A stretch of DNA of 64,000 bases, from the NCBI GenBank assembly GCA_029559035.1, contig JAKQCT010000078.1, forward strand, positions 1 through 64,000, read 5' to 3'. The translations under genes were made by a program, and so were the position numbers. Shown piece by piece: positions 41,332 to 49,545 of this stretch. The first letter of the stretch is position 1; each line of letters starts with the position of its first letter. Under the pieces are notes generated by a model. That model did no database searches. It was not told the DNA's origin and saw nothing but the letters and a program-made list of their open reading frames with translations. Source of the stretch: Acidobacteriota bacterium (GTDB lineage Bacteria > Acidobacteriota > UBA4820).

Positions 41332-41516
41332 TTTTTTATCCCACCAAAACGAGGATGAGAAACCGCGACCGAAGGGGGTTAACGTGGGAAGAAGCTTCCC
41401 CCGTGGTAAGTGCATCTTCGAAGTCGGGAAGGGATCTTGCAAGGGAAACCGGAAGGTTGCCCTTGCAGGAGTGGCGAGCCGCGACGGAGGGGGTTCGAAT
41501 CCCGTTTCCCGCTCCA
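41332..41516 (+). repeat. 185-bp tRNA-Gly-linked tandem repeat, unit B
   Basis: Nearly identical to unit A; I see two substitutions. The one in the third hairpin (C to T, at 41472) keeps pairing as a T-G wobble. The one at 41385 (G to T) breaks a pair in the first hairpin. It again ends with the tRNA-Gly 3' segment and CCA. Confidence 0.9.
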
Positions 41517-41555
41517 TTTTTTATCCCACCAAAACGAGGATGAGAAACCGCGACC
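41517..41555 (+). repeat. Partial third copy of the 185-bp repeat
   Basis: The first 39 bases of the unit recur after unit B, then similarity stops abruptly at 41556. Confidence 0.85.
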
Positions 41556-41606
41556 CGCATGAATTAATCCGAAGACGCTCTTCGCCAGGTGTGCACATTC
41601 TTTGAC

Positions 41607-41635
41607 TTGACAAATAGTCCATCAGAGCATATTTT
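41607..41635 (+). promoter_or_regulatory. Promoter of the response regulator gene
   Basis: TTGACA (41607-41612), a 17-nt spacer and TATTTT (41630-41635) lie 23 nt before the start codon. Confidence 0.75.
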
Positions 41636-41658
41636 AATTATCGAGAGAGAGGTGTGAA

Positions 41659-42042
41659 ATGTTCAGGAAAAAGGTAGTCCTGGTTATTGATGATAACCCA
41701 GACCTACTGGACATTGTGGATGCCATCCTGTCGAACTCCGGCTACATTGTCGCCAAAGCCCAGTCCGGAGAGAATGGAATCCAGGTCGCCAAGGGCCTTC
41801 ATCCGGACCTCATACTTCTCGACATCAACATGCCGAGAATGGACGGCTGGGAAGTGCTCTCGCTGCTGAAGGGGCAGGACGAGACTAGAACTGTCCCCGT
41901 CGCGATCTTTTCCGTCAGGACCGACCTGAGGGATAAGATGATGGGGTTTCAGAAAGGCGCGATCGATTATATTTCAAAACCCTTCCAGTACAACAGGCTT
42001 ACAGAGAAAATAGAAAAGATACTTGAAAGAACCTCCGCTTGA
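41659..42042 (+). CDS. Single-domain response regulator (CheY-like receiver)
   Basis: A 127-residue stand-alone receiver. The acidic pair is in V-I-D-D-N-P, the phosphorylation Asp in L-L-D-I-N-M-P-R-M-D-G, and the signalling Lys in S-K-P-F. The switch residue before it is Ser in I-F-S-V-R. No output domain and no kinase are adjacent, so it likely relays a signal from elsewhere. Own promoter and terminator make it monocistronic. Start codon preceded by GAGAGAGGTG. Confidence 0.92.
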   Translation: MFRKKVVLVIDDNPDLLDIVDAILSNSGYIVAKAQSGENGIQVAKGLHPDLILLDINMPRMDGWEVLSLLKGQDETRTVPVAIFSVRTDLRDKMMGFQKGAIDYISKPFQYNRLTEKIEKILERTSA

Positions 42043-42078
42043 TATTTTTCTGGAGGACCGGATGACCCTGAAAGAAGA

Positions 42079-42102
42079 GCGCCTCGCCGAGGCGCAGTTT
42101 TT
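42079..42102 (+). terminator. Rho-independent terminator of the response regulator gene
   Basis: GCGCCTCG-C-CGAGGCGC (42079-42095; a few inner pairs must open to form the loop) is followed by AG and five Ts. Confidence 0.85.
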
Positions 42103-42183
42103 ATGTTCGCGGGTCTTCGGCGAGATTTTTTTATCCCATGATCCTGGAAGTTGCCGGACTCACGAAATCGGAAACTGCGGCTG

Positions 42184-43431
42184 ATGGGGAAGCAAAAGTT
42201 CTGGCGGCTGTTTTTGTTTATAAAGATCTGCGCCTCGGCGGCGATATTCTATGTCCTGGTCTATTTTCTGTTGGATCTCGGGCTCGCGGCCGCACTTTCT
42301 TTGATGGAAAGGCAGTACGAGGGTGACCTGGCAGGTTTTAATGCGGCATCCGGCGGAAGCGCAAGGCGTTCGGACATTAGTTCGACCATGGCGCTGGAGC
42401 ACGCCGTCAGGAGATCAGGATTCACTCTCAGGAGCATGGAACCTGTTGAAAAGGGAGGGGGGCTGGACAGCTTTTCGAGCCTGACCCACCAGTTCCTGGA
42501 ATCGATCCTTGAGACTCCGGACGACAGGGTCGAGCCGCCCGAGGAGAGGCTGATGGAGTATATGCGGCTCATGGAGGACAACGCCCTTGCCATAAGGGGA
42601 GCATTGCTTGCGGGCACCGATCCGGTGTGGACAGGGGACGACACGGGCGAGATCGACCAGCTCAAAGTAAGCAGGATAGGGGAATGGCTGGCGGCGGAAT
42701 CGTTGAGGGCCGCCGGAGAGGGAAGGATCCAGGATTCGGCACTTTTCGCCGAGGCGCTGAACAGGCTGAGCCTCAGCCTCCTCGGAGAAAGGACGCAGAA
42801 CTGCTGGCTGACGGCGGTTTCCCTGGGACAAACCTACGCAGGCGTGGCCAGGAAGATAGGCGGAAAACATCCGGGGATCATGCCTCCCGAAATATCGCCG
42901 TACGAGGAATCCCTCCGGGGGACCATATTGACGCGCATGGAACGGCTTATCCGGGGAACCAGAAAGATGGAGAAGATCCATCATTACAGGATCCATCGCA
43001 GGGAATTGATCGTCTGGAGGACTTACGGAAGACTGTGGTACAGGTATTCCCTCATGAGGGAGATAAAGGCCAGGCACAGGGACTATCTTGATTCGCTGGA
43101 TTTCCTCTCGTGCGAGAAGATATCACCGGTCAGGACGGGGAATATGAGAAAGAGCGTCTGGATGACCAACGGCGGGGAATTCCGGATAGAGGATATGAGA
43201 TACAGGCTTCAAAAACTTGCGTTCTCCTTTGAATTCACCAGATGGGTAATGTCGGGAAAAAGTTTCCCTGAAGAAGGCCTGCTCGGATGCCCCCGGGTGC
43301 GGGCGCGCGCGAAGGAGAAAGACGGCAGAAGGACTATCAGTTTCGACACGCCTTTCGGGACCAAAAAGAGGGACGGGGTGATAGACCTGCCGACAAGCTT
43401 CACCTATCCTGAGAAATTGCCTGACGAATGA
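42184..43431 (+). CDS. Membrane-anchored hypothetical protein (415 aa)
   Basis: Unrecognised protein. One transmembrane helix lies near the N-terminus (about residues 10-38), preceded by basic residues. The remainder is a large, mainly helical domain rich in Arg, Glu and Leu, presumed outside the cytoplasm. Visible pieces include E-E-R-L-M-E-Y-M-R-L-M-E-D-N, W-L-T-A-V-S-L-G-Q-T-Y-A-G and R-G-T-R-K-M-E-K-I-H-H-Y-R-I-H-R-R-E-L. The extreme C-terminus is basic and beta-like. No catalytic motif was identified. The ATG at 42184 has only a weak ribosome site; a TTG at 42151 is the alternative. Confidence 0.6.
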   Translation: MGKQKFWRLFLFIKICASAAIFYVLVYFLLDLGLAAALSLMERQYEGDLAGFNAASGGSARRSDISSTMALEHAVRRSGFTLRSMEPVEKGGGLDSFSSLTHQFLESILETPDDRVEPPEERLMEYMRLMEDNALAIRGALLAGTDPVWTGDDTGEIDQLKVSRIGEWLAAESLRAAGEGRIQDSALFAEALNRLSLSLLGERTQNCWLTAVSLGQTYAGVARKIGGKHPGIMPPEISPYEESLRGTILTRMERLIRGTRKMEKIHHYRIHRRELIVWRTYGRLWYRYSLMREIKARHRDYLDSLDFLSCEKISPVRTGNMRKSVWMTNGGEFRIEDMRYRLQKLAFSFEFTRWVMSGKSFPEEGLLGCPRVRARAKEKDGRRTISFDTPFGTKKRDGVIDLPTSFTYPEKLPDE

Positions 43432-43461
43432 CCTGAAAACACGTTCCCTCAGGAATCTGGA

Positions 43462-43866
43462 TCAAAGAGCTTCGTTCGAGATTGAGACCTCGGCTCCCAC
43501 ATGGAACAGTTCGCTCACGGTGACGGGCTCGTTCGAGTTTGGGACCGGGATCTTCTTCTCAAGAAGGCTGTTGTCGATCGCCACCAACACGTTGCCGTTC
43601 TCTTGTATCGTGAGGACCCTTCCTATCCCGGGGCGGAACTGCGCAGTCCCGACCGAATAGATCAGCCTCACCGACATTCCCGGTTTCACCTTGCTGGAAG
43701 GATCTTTCGTGATGGATGATGACTCCATCCTGACGGTGGCTGTGGTGATCTGGTCCTTTTTTTCAATGGAAGTTATCCTGCCCTGCATGGCGGGGTCACC
43801 CCCTATTCCGGCGAACAGAGGGACAAAGAGAAAAATGCAGACGAGGCAAAAAGCGGAGTTTTTCAT
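43462..43866 (-). CDS. Small secreted protein, unknown function
   Basis: A 134-residue protein with a signal peptide (M-K-N-S-A-F-C-L-V-C-I-F-L-F-V-P-L-F-A, cleavage likely near A-G-I-G-G). The mature part looks all-beta, with valine- and isoleucine-rich strands such as G-R-I-T-S-I-E-K-K-D-Q-I-T-T-A-T-V-R-M and G-M-S-V-R-L-I-Y. This could be a small OB- or barrel-like domain. It lies 18 bp after trxB in the same direction, so it is probably co-transcribed. No function is assigned. Confidence 0.6.
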   Translation of the reverse strand: MKNSAFCLVCIFLFVPLFAGIGGDPAMQGRITSIEKKDQITTATVRMESSSITKDPSSKVKPGMSVRLIYSVGTAQFRPGIGRVLTIQENGNVLVAIDNSLLEKKIPVPNSNEPVTVSELFHVGAEVSISNEAL

Positions 43867-43884
43867 TTTATCCTCCCGCGGCCA

Positions 43885-44826
43885 TTATAAGCCTTTTTCG
43901 CAAAGCCATCTTTCGCATTCAAGGGCTGCCATGCATCCCGAGCCCGCCGCCGTGACGGCCTGCCTGAAATGCCTGTCCTGGACGTCGCCCGCCGCGAAGA
44001 GCCCGTCCACGCTCGTTCTCGTGGAACCGGGCGCGGTCACGACGTAACCTTCGTCATCCATTTCCACCAGGCCTTTCAGGAACCCAGTATTCGGCTGATG
44101 CCCTATAGCGTAGAAAAGCCCCCTTGCTTCGAGCCTGGTCCTTTCTCCGGTAGCGACGTTCCTGACGATGACGCCCTGAAGCGAACTGTCGCCCTCCGCG
44201 TCTTCGAGGACGCTGTTCCAGACGACCCTTATCTTGGGACTTTGAAGCACTCTCTCCTGCATGGCTTTCGACGCCCTGAAGGCGTCTCTTCTGTGCACGA
44301 GGAAAACCTCCGAGGCGAAATGGGTGAGATACATCGCCTCTTCCATGGCCGTGTCGCCTCCCCCCACGACCACCAGCTTCTGGTTCCTGAAGACGGGCAG
44401 GCCTCCGTCGCAGACCGCGCAAGCGGATATCCCCCTGTTCCAGAGCTTCGGTTCTGACGGGAGGCCGAGTTTTTTGGCCGTTGCGCCCGTGGCGATAACG
44501 ACGCTGTGAGCTTCAACGCTGGTAGCGCTTCCCCGGATCACGAAGGGGCGGACTGAAAGGTCTATCCCGGTGATGTCCTCCGAGATCAGCCTCGTGCCGA
44601 ACTTCTCCGCCTGTTTCCTCATCCGCGACATCAGCTCGGGCCCGTCAATCCCCTCCGGGAAACCGGGGAAATTCTCGATCTCCGTAGTGGTCATGAGCTG
44701 TCCCCCGGCGACTCCCCCGTCTATGAATCCTTCGAAACATACAGGTGCCAGGGAGGCCCGCGACAGGTAGATCGCCGAAGTCAGCCCGGCGGGGCCCGAT
44801 CCGATAATGACGGTTTTTTCTGTCAA
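43885..44826 (-). CDS. trxB: Thioredoxin reductase
   Basis: NADPH-dependent flavoenzyme that reduces thioredoxin, 313 residues. FAD motif G-S-G-P-A-G-L-T-S-A at the N-terminus, N-F-P-G-F-P near residue 55, redox-active C-A-V-C-D-G, NADPH motif V-V-G-G-G-D-T-A-M-E-E-A, and C-terminal G-L-F-A-A-G-D-V. It is followed by a small secreted protein gene and preceded by the M32 carboxypeptidase gene with a 13-bp gap. Confidence 0.95.
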   Translation of the reverse strand: MTEKTVIIGSGPAGLTSAIYLSRASLAPVCFEGFIDGGVAGGQLMTTTEIENFPGFPEGIDGPELMSRMRKQAEKFGTRLISEDITGIDLSVRPFVIRGSATSVEAHSVVIATGATAKKLGLPSEPKLWNRGISACAVCDGGLPVFRNQKLVVVGGGDTAMEEAMYLTHFASEVFLVHRRDAFRASKAMQERVLQSPKIRVVWNSVLEDAEGDSSLQGVIVRNVATGERTRLEARGLFYAIGHQPNTGFLKGLVEMDDEGYVVTAPGSTRTSVDGLFAAGDVQDRHFRQAVTAAGSGCMAALECERWLCEKGL

Positions 44827-44839
44827 GGCGCTCTCCTTC

Positions 44840-46321
44840 CTATGCGAACAGGGGGTCGTACTTGCACGAGAGGTATTCGAGGAACGGCTCCGCGGATGGC
44901 GGGCTGCCGGTTATCATCCTGATGAGGTCCCTCGGAGGGAACAGTTTTCCGTGACGGTGGACCTTTTCCCTCATGTAGTTCTTCACTTCCGTCAGCCTGC
45001 CGGCCGAGATCAGCTCGTCCAGGCCGCCAAGCTCCTTTTGCATGGCTCTTGCGATCTGCGCCGAATAAAGGTTGCCCAGCGAATATGTCGGGAAGTAGCC
45101 TATCAGACCGACAGACCAGTGGACGTCCTGCATAACTCCAAGATTGTGGGAAGGAGGCTCGATCCCGAAAAGGTCCGAGAACTTCGCGTTCCATATCTCG
45201 GGCAGGTCCGCCGTCCTGATCTCTCCGCGGATGAGACCCTTTTCGATCTCGTAACGAAGTATGATGTGGAGGTTGTAAGTCACCTCGTCGGCTTCGACCC
45301 TTATGAATGAAGCTCTCACCGAATTGACCGCCCGGTAGAAGTCCTCCGCCGTAGTCCCCGCGAATGCTCCTCCCGTCTCGGAAAGGATCATTGGGTGGTA
45401 TTTCCCCCAGAACGCCCTCGACCTTCCGATCAGGTTCTCCCAAAAACGGGATTGTGATTCGTGGATCCCGAGCGAGCACGCCTGTCCGGCAGGGTCCCTG
45501 AAATGCTCCGGATCGAGGCCCTGCTCGTAAAGCGCGTGGCCGCCTTCGTGAAGGACCCCGAAGAGCGAAGTCGGAAGAAAGTCTTCCCTGTATCTGGTGG
45601 TCAGTCTCACGTCGTTCATCGTTCCCGAAGTGAAAGGATGCGCGGAGACGTCAAGCCTCCCCGCTTCCATGTCCAAACCCATCTCGGCCAGGAAGAACCG
45701 CCCGATCTTTTCCTGGATGTCGCGGGGGACGGTCCCCCCGAGCACCTTGTCCGCGTCCGAGCCGGTGCGGGAGTATTTTTTCACCATTTCCCTGATTCTT
45801 TGCTTGAGGCTCTCGAACAGGGGGTCGAGTTCCCTGACGGTCATTCCCAGCTCGTAATCGTCGAGAAGAAAATCGTACGGCTCCTCGGGATTCCCAAGGG
45901 CCGCGATCTCCCTGGTTATCGATATCACCCTATCCAGGCTTGGGAGAAATGCCTGGAAATCCGAGGCCGGCTTCGCTTTTTCCCAGGCTGACTGCGCCAT
46001 CGCGCAGGCCCTGCTCTTTTCGGCGATGAGCGCCGACGGTATTTTTCTCTGGCGGTCGAAGAACCTTTTCGCTTCGCGGAGGTTGGCCCTGTCCCAATCG
46101 TCATCCGCCCCGGATTCGAACTCACGGATCACTTCTTCCATTGAAGGCGAGGTCATTTTTTCGTGGGCGATCTTGGCGAGGACGGACAGGGAGCCGGCCC
46201 TCTGGTCGTTGCCCTTGACGGGCATCATCACCTGCTGGTCCCATTCGAGGACCTGCTGGGCTTCCATGAGGTTGTGGATCTCCCGGTACGCTTTATAGAA
46301 ATTTTCCTTCCTGTTGTTCAC
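44840..46321 (-). CDS. Carboxypeptidase Taq (M32 metallopeptidase)
   Basis: Cytosolic zinc carboxypeptidase, 493 residues, of the usual length. The metal site is G-V-L-H-E-G-G-H-A-L-Y-E-Q-G, with the third ligand expected in the following I-H-E-S-Q-S-R. The family signature H-E-S-Q-S-R-F-W-E-N and the C-terminal Y-F-P-T-Y-S-L-G-N are present. It likely trims peptides imported by the OPT transporter. GTG at 46321 is chosen because AGGAGG is 6-7 nt upstream; a TTG six codons earlier overlaps that ribosome site. Confidence 0.93.
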   Translation of the reverse strand: MNNRKENFYKAYREIHNLMEAQQVLEWDQQVMMPVKGNDQRAGSLSVLAKIAHEKMTSPSMEEVIREFESGADDDWDRANLREAKRFFDRQRKIPSALIAEKSRACAMAQSAWEKAKPASDFQAFLPSLDRVISITREIAALGNPEEPYDFLLDDYELGMTVRELDPLFESLKQRIREMVKKYSRTGSDADKVLGGTVPRDIQEKIGRFFLAEMGLDMEAGRLDVSAHPFTSGTMNDVRLTTRYREDFLPTSLFGVLHEGGHALYEQGLDPEHFRDPAGQACSLGIHESQSRFWENLIGRSRAFWGKYHPMILSETGGAFAGTTAEDFYRAVNSVRASFIRVEADEVTYNLHIILRYEIEKGLIRGEIRTADLPEIWNAKFSDLFGIEPPSHNLGVMQDVHWSVGLIGYFPTYSLGNLYSAQIARAMQKELGGLDELISAGRLTEVKNYMREKVHRHGKLFPPRDLIRMITGSPPSAEPFLEYLSCKYDPLFA

Positions 46322-46394
46322 TTTCCCCTCCTTTGTCAAGCACTATAATTTAGCACATCCGGCGGCGGGAACCAATACCGTTGGGAGGGGCAGG

Positions 46395-46471
<77 letters not shown>

Positions 46472-46480
46472 AAGAGAGGG

Positions 46481-46557
46481 TGGGGTGAGTAACGGGGATC
46501 GAACCCGCGACGGCCGGATCCACAGTCCGGAGCTCTACCAGCTGAGCTATACTCACC
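46481..46557 (-). tRNA. tRNA-His (GTG)
   Basis: A 77-nt minus-strand cloverleaf including an encoded G(-1) that pairs with the C73 discriminator, the hallmark of tRNA-His. The anticodon loop C-T-G-T-G-G-A gives GTG. CCA is encoded. Confidence 0.95.
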
Positions 46558-46586
46558 AAATTGGGGCATCGCCCCGCAACCATAAT

Positions 46587-46615
46587 AAATTACCTTTATT
46601 TTTCAAAATGGTCAA
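46587..46615 (-). promoter_or_regulatory. Promoter of the tRNA-His/tRNA-Arg operon
   Basis: On the minus strand TTGACC (46615-46610), a 17-nt spacer and TAATTT (46592-46587). A GGGGC-GAT-GCCCC hairpin follows in the leader before tRNA-His. Confidence 0.7.
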
Positions 46616-47600
46616 GCGGCACCGCACGGGCGATCGCTCGGCTTTTGGCAGGGCGAAGCGACAGGGCGGCGTTCCGGAAAGGAGTGCGGACCATCGGATC
46701 CTCAAGCGAAAAGCGTTCCGGGAAGGAAAAATTCGTCGATCGACGAGCCGAGCCTTGCCTGGCGGGACAAACCGTTCCTTCGTCTTCACACGTTGCTCGT
46801 TTCTGGCCTCCCGAACCTTGATGCCGTGTGCGCGGAAGATTCCTTCGAGAAACTGCACGGCACTTTCCGAGGATATGGCCCCGAGCTTCCCGGAATCCTA
46901 TGGGACGAGAGAAGGTCCTCAAGCGAGGCGAAGCAGTCTGCTCCGTAGAATCCAAAAGGACTGCAACCCGGACCGGAAATTACCACGGCGGAGCTTCATT
47001 GTCTGAGAGGAGGTAAAACATTGCAGCCTGAGTGGCGGACGTTTCTCTCCAGCGGGGCTTCAGAAATCTGGGCCGCTAGAAGTTGATGACAATCGCCGGA
47101 CCACGACAAAATATGACCAGAAATTGACAATAATTGGCGGCGAATCTGCCGGGCCTCTTGATCGCTTCCTTGATTATCCAGATGCAGGTGAAGACCAGGA
47201 AGAGCGTTTTGAAGAGCGTGACTAGTTTTCGATCTTTTAGTGCCCGTTGGGGTGTTCCGGTTCGAGTGGCTTGGCAGCCTCCTTTACCGCGAACAGGGTT
47301 TGAATCGTTGCCGGAAGGTCCAGCGCCGGATGTCCCGGTTCCGAAATGATACCCGAGGCTGCATGTTTAGAAACCTACCACGGCTTTTCCCCCTATCAAG
47401 ATGATTGCGGCCGCGAGGGAGACCGGCGCCGCTCTCTTTTTCTTGTTGCAGGGGGATCCCGTGGATATCAGCAGTGTTACTAAAAGTTACGGACATTCGA
47501 AGGTTAACGGGAACGGCTGACGCTTCGCATCGGGATAACTCCTGATAAACATTGCGAAAGGGAACAGGCACGGATTTTGCAATGTTTCCAACGAGAGGAT
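46616..47600. other. Gene-poor kilobase, possibly decayed coding DNA
   Basis: About 985 bp without a gene I can support. Short open frames occur on both strands (for example minus 46858-46553 and 46986-46786), but none has a ribosome site plus a family-like pattern. The minus-strand pieces at 46.8-47.0 kb look coding-like in codon choice but are in different frames, which suggests a frameshifted remnant. The rest is of mixed composition with no repeat or RNA that I recognise. Confidence 0.4.
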
Positions 47601-47603
47601 AGT

Positions 47604-47792
47604 ATGGCGGACAAATGCCCGGTATGCGGCGAAAACTCGAGAGAGGCCCCCGGCGCTATAGATTTTTCGCAGGGCGAGAAGAAACTCCGTTTCTGCAGCC
47701 TCACCTGCCTGAGGATCTTCCAGCAGTTCCCGGAGGTTTATCTGTCCGAGAACATTGACGAAGTAGACATCCTGGAAGACAGCCGGGCATGA
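47604..47792 (+). CDS. Small TRASH/YHS-like zinc-binding protein
   Basis: A 62-residue protein with cysteine pairs C-P-V-C-G (residues 5-9) and, after a short strand, F-C-S-L-T-C-L-R-I-F. This is the layout of TRASH/YHS metal-binding modules used in metal sensing or trafficking. The C-terminus is acidic. The start at 47604 follows GAGAGG; the frame runs upstream but has no better start. No metal transporter gene is adjacent. It converges on the Usg-like gene. Confidence 0.7.
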   Translation: MADKCPVCGENSREAPGAIDFSQGEKKLRFCSLTCLRIFQQFPEVYLSENIDEVDILEDSRA

Positions 47793-47801
47793 CCGATAGT
47801 A

Positions 47802-48743
47802 TCATCCCTTCCCGGCGCGTTCCATGTTCTTCAGGCAGGATGTCATCTTTTTTAGGGCCATTTCCGCTTGTGACCTGAACGGGTCGAACCTGGCCCATCC
47901 CCAGATCCTTTCGCTCCCCACGCATTCGAGGTAGAACTGGATGTCAGAGCGTTGCTCCGGAGCGTAAAAGTCCGATAGGTCTTTGAGGCGGGTGAAGGCG
48001 GGGTCATTGCCTAGCGAGCTGACGATGTCTTTCACGGTCTTTTCGCAGTCGCCGCTTATTTCCATCATGAAAGACACCGACGAGCCGTGGAAAACGGGGA
48101 CCTGAACTACGGTCCTCGAAAGGGGGCCGTCGAATCCGCTGAGCATGCGGGCGGCCTCTTCCGTGCCTCCTCCATCCACTGGTTTTCTCGCGAGGATGTT
48201 GAATGCCAGCTGTTCCTTGAAGACGGACGATTCAGGTTTCTTGAAATTGAGGATGGAAGAGGTCTGGTTGAAAAGCTCCTTGATCCCGGCTTCCCCAAAG
48301 GCCGAAGCGGAAAGGAATATACACCATGAAAAGCTTTTCAGGCGCTCCCTGCCCGCAGCCCTGAGAAGCGACGAGATCAGGTGGGTCTCGGCCGGAGGCA
48401 CGAATTCACCGCAGGCGTCCCGGGAGTCCTTTTCGCCGGAAAGGTCGATCAGTATCGTGCCGTGACCGGCCCTCTGCGCTTCGGCAAATCCCCTGGCGCG
48501 AGGGGACCCGCCGATCAGGAAGATGACGTTGAAATCCTTTAGGTATTCTTCGGAAAGCGGAAGGTAGAGCCTGCACTCGTCGCTATCGTCAAGATTGATG
48601 GAAAAATCTTCGGGACTCTCGTCGAAGGAGACGATGGAGCATTCGTCCGCTCCCTCCTTCCTGAGAAGGTTGAAAAGTTCGTTCTCGAGAAGAGGGTCCT
48701 TCCCGACAAGCGCGCAGCGAAAAGAACTGTCAAGGAGCGGCAT
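47802..48743 (-). CDS. Aspartate-semialdehyde dehydrogenase-like (Usg-type) protein
   Basis: A 313-residue protein with the ASADH two-domain layout. The N-terminal part starts C-A-L-V-G-K-D-P-L-L and has F-L-I-G-G-S-P-R-A. The C-terminal part carries L-S-A-S-A-F-G-E-A-G-I-K-E-L, F-N-I-L-A-R and V-P-V-F-H-G-S-S-V-S-F. The catalytic cysteine motif N-C-S-T is not present; the corresponding stretch reads P-P-A-E-T-H-L. It is therefore probably inactive as a dehydrogenase, like Usg-1. Start taken at ATG 48743; an ATG eight codons earlier would overlap pssA. It follows pssA by 7 bp. Confidence 0.7.
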   Translation of the reverse strand: MPLLDSSFRCALVGKDPLLENELFNLLRKEGADECSIVSFDESPEDFSINLDDSDECRLYLPLSEEYLKDFNVIFLIGGSPRARGFAEAQRAGHGTILIDLSGEKDSRDACGEFVPPAETHLISSLLRAAGRERLKSFSWCIFLSASAFGEAGIKELFNQTSSILNFKKPESSVFKEQLAFNILARKPVDGGGTEEAARMLSGFDGPLSRTVVQVPVFHGSSVSFMMEISGDCEKTVKDIVSSLGNDPAFTRLKDLSDFYAPEQRSDIQFYLECVGSERIWGWARFDPFRSQAEMALKKMTSCLKNMERAGKG

Positions 48744-48750
48744 CCCGGCC

Positions 48751-49545
48751 TTACTCTGTCGCGGCATCCGGCGCCTGGGAGGGATGTCTCAACTTTTCAA
48801 GCAGGTAGGATATCGGTCCCGAAGCCATGAAGACAAGGGCGATTATCAGGAAAATGAGCTGATATCTCAGTATGACGAGGATCACGAAGACCGCCAGGAA
48901 GAACAGGAAAGGAGCGGGCATCCTTTTCCGCATGTCCAGTTCTTTGAACGACCGGTATTTTATCTTGCTCACCATCAGGAAAGCGACGAGCACCACGTAT
49001 GCCAGGGTGATGGTCTTCAGGGATATCAGGAGCACGTGAGAATTGGCGCGGATCTTCTCGAGGAACGCCGCGTCGAGGTAGTAGAGAGGGAAAAGCGCCG
49101 CCGCCGCGGCAGCCGGGATCGGGAGGCCCACGAAGTACCTCTTGTCCATGACCTGTCCCTGAATGTTGAACCTGGCGAGCCTTATCGCTCCTCCGAGGGG
49201 AAGGAGGAATGCGAAGAGCCAGCCGAACTTCCCGAGCTCGGAAAATCCCCAGAAATAGAGGATGAGAGCGGGGGCGATGCCGAAGGACAGGAAATCGGCG
49301 AGCGAGTCGAGCTCTTTCCCGAAATCGCTTGTCGTGCCGGTCATCCTGGCTATGCGCCCGTCGACCATGTCGAGTATCCCCGCGAGCAGGCACATGTCCA
49401 CCGCGGCCTCGAAATTGCCCTTTATCGCGAACATGATCCCGTAGTAGCCGAGGAACATGTTGCCGAGAGTGAAGAGCGAAGGAAGGATGCTGACACCCCT
49501 TCTGAGCTGTATCTGTTTCCGTTTGAGGCTGAAACGGTGGCTCAT
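48751..49545 (-). CDS. pssA: CDP-diacylglycerol--serine O-phosphatidyltransferase
   Basis: Makes phosphatidylserine from CDP-diacylglycerol and serine in the inner membrane, 264 residues. The CDP-alcohol phosphotransferase signature is complete: D-G-R-I-A-R, then G, D and D in T-S-D-F-G-K-E-L-D-S-L-A-D. About six to eight hydrophobic helices follow. The ATG overlaps the psd stop (ATGA), the usual psd-pssA arrangement that channels serine lipid into phosphatidylethanolamine. Confidence 0.93.
   Translation of the reverse strand: MSHRFSLKRKQIQLRRGVSILPSLFTLGNMFLGYYGIMFAIKGNFEAAVDMCLLAGILDMVDGRIARMTGTTSDFGKELDSLADFLSFGIAPALILYFWGFSELGKFGWLFAFLLPLGGAIRLARFNIQGQVMDKRYFVGLPIPAAAAAALFPLYYLDAAFLEKIRANSHVLLISLKTITLAYVVLVAFLMVSKIKYRSFKELDMRKRMPAPFLFFLAVFVILVILRYQLIFLIIALVFMASGPISYLLEKLRHPSQAPDAATE

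Noticed and set aside
41067-41543. A 158-codon basic open frame through tRNA-Gly and the 185-bp repeats, reminiscent of the Tpr protein of E. coli tyrT
   Set aside because: It begins inside the tRNA promoter region and reads the tRNA as codons. The 185-bp period is not a multiple of three, so the units are read in different frames, and there is no ribosome site.
46332-46338. TTGACA on the minus strand just before the M32 peptidase gene as a -35 box
   Set aside because: A matching -10 box would lie inside the coding region; the motif overlaps the ribosome site instead.
46485-47006. A 173-codon plus-strand frame beginning in the tRNA-His gene
   Set aside because: It starts opposite a mature tRNA, has no ribosome site and an arginine/serine-rich composition typical of chance frames in GC-rich DNA.
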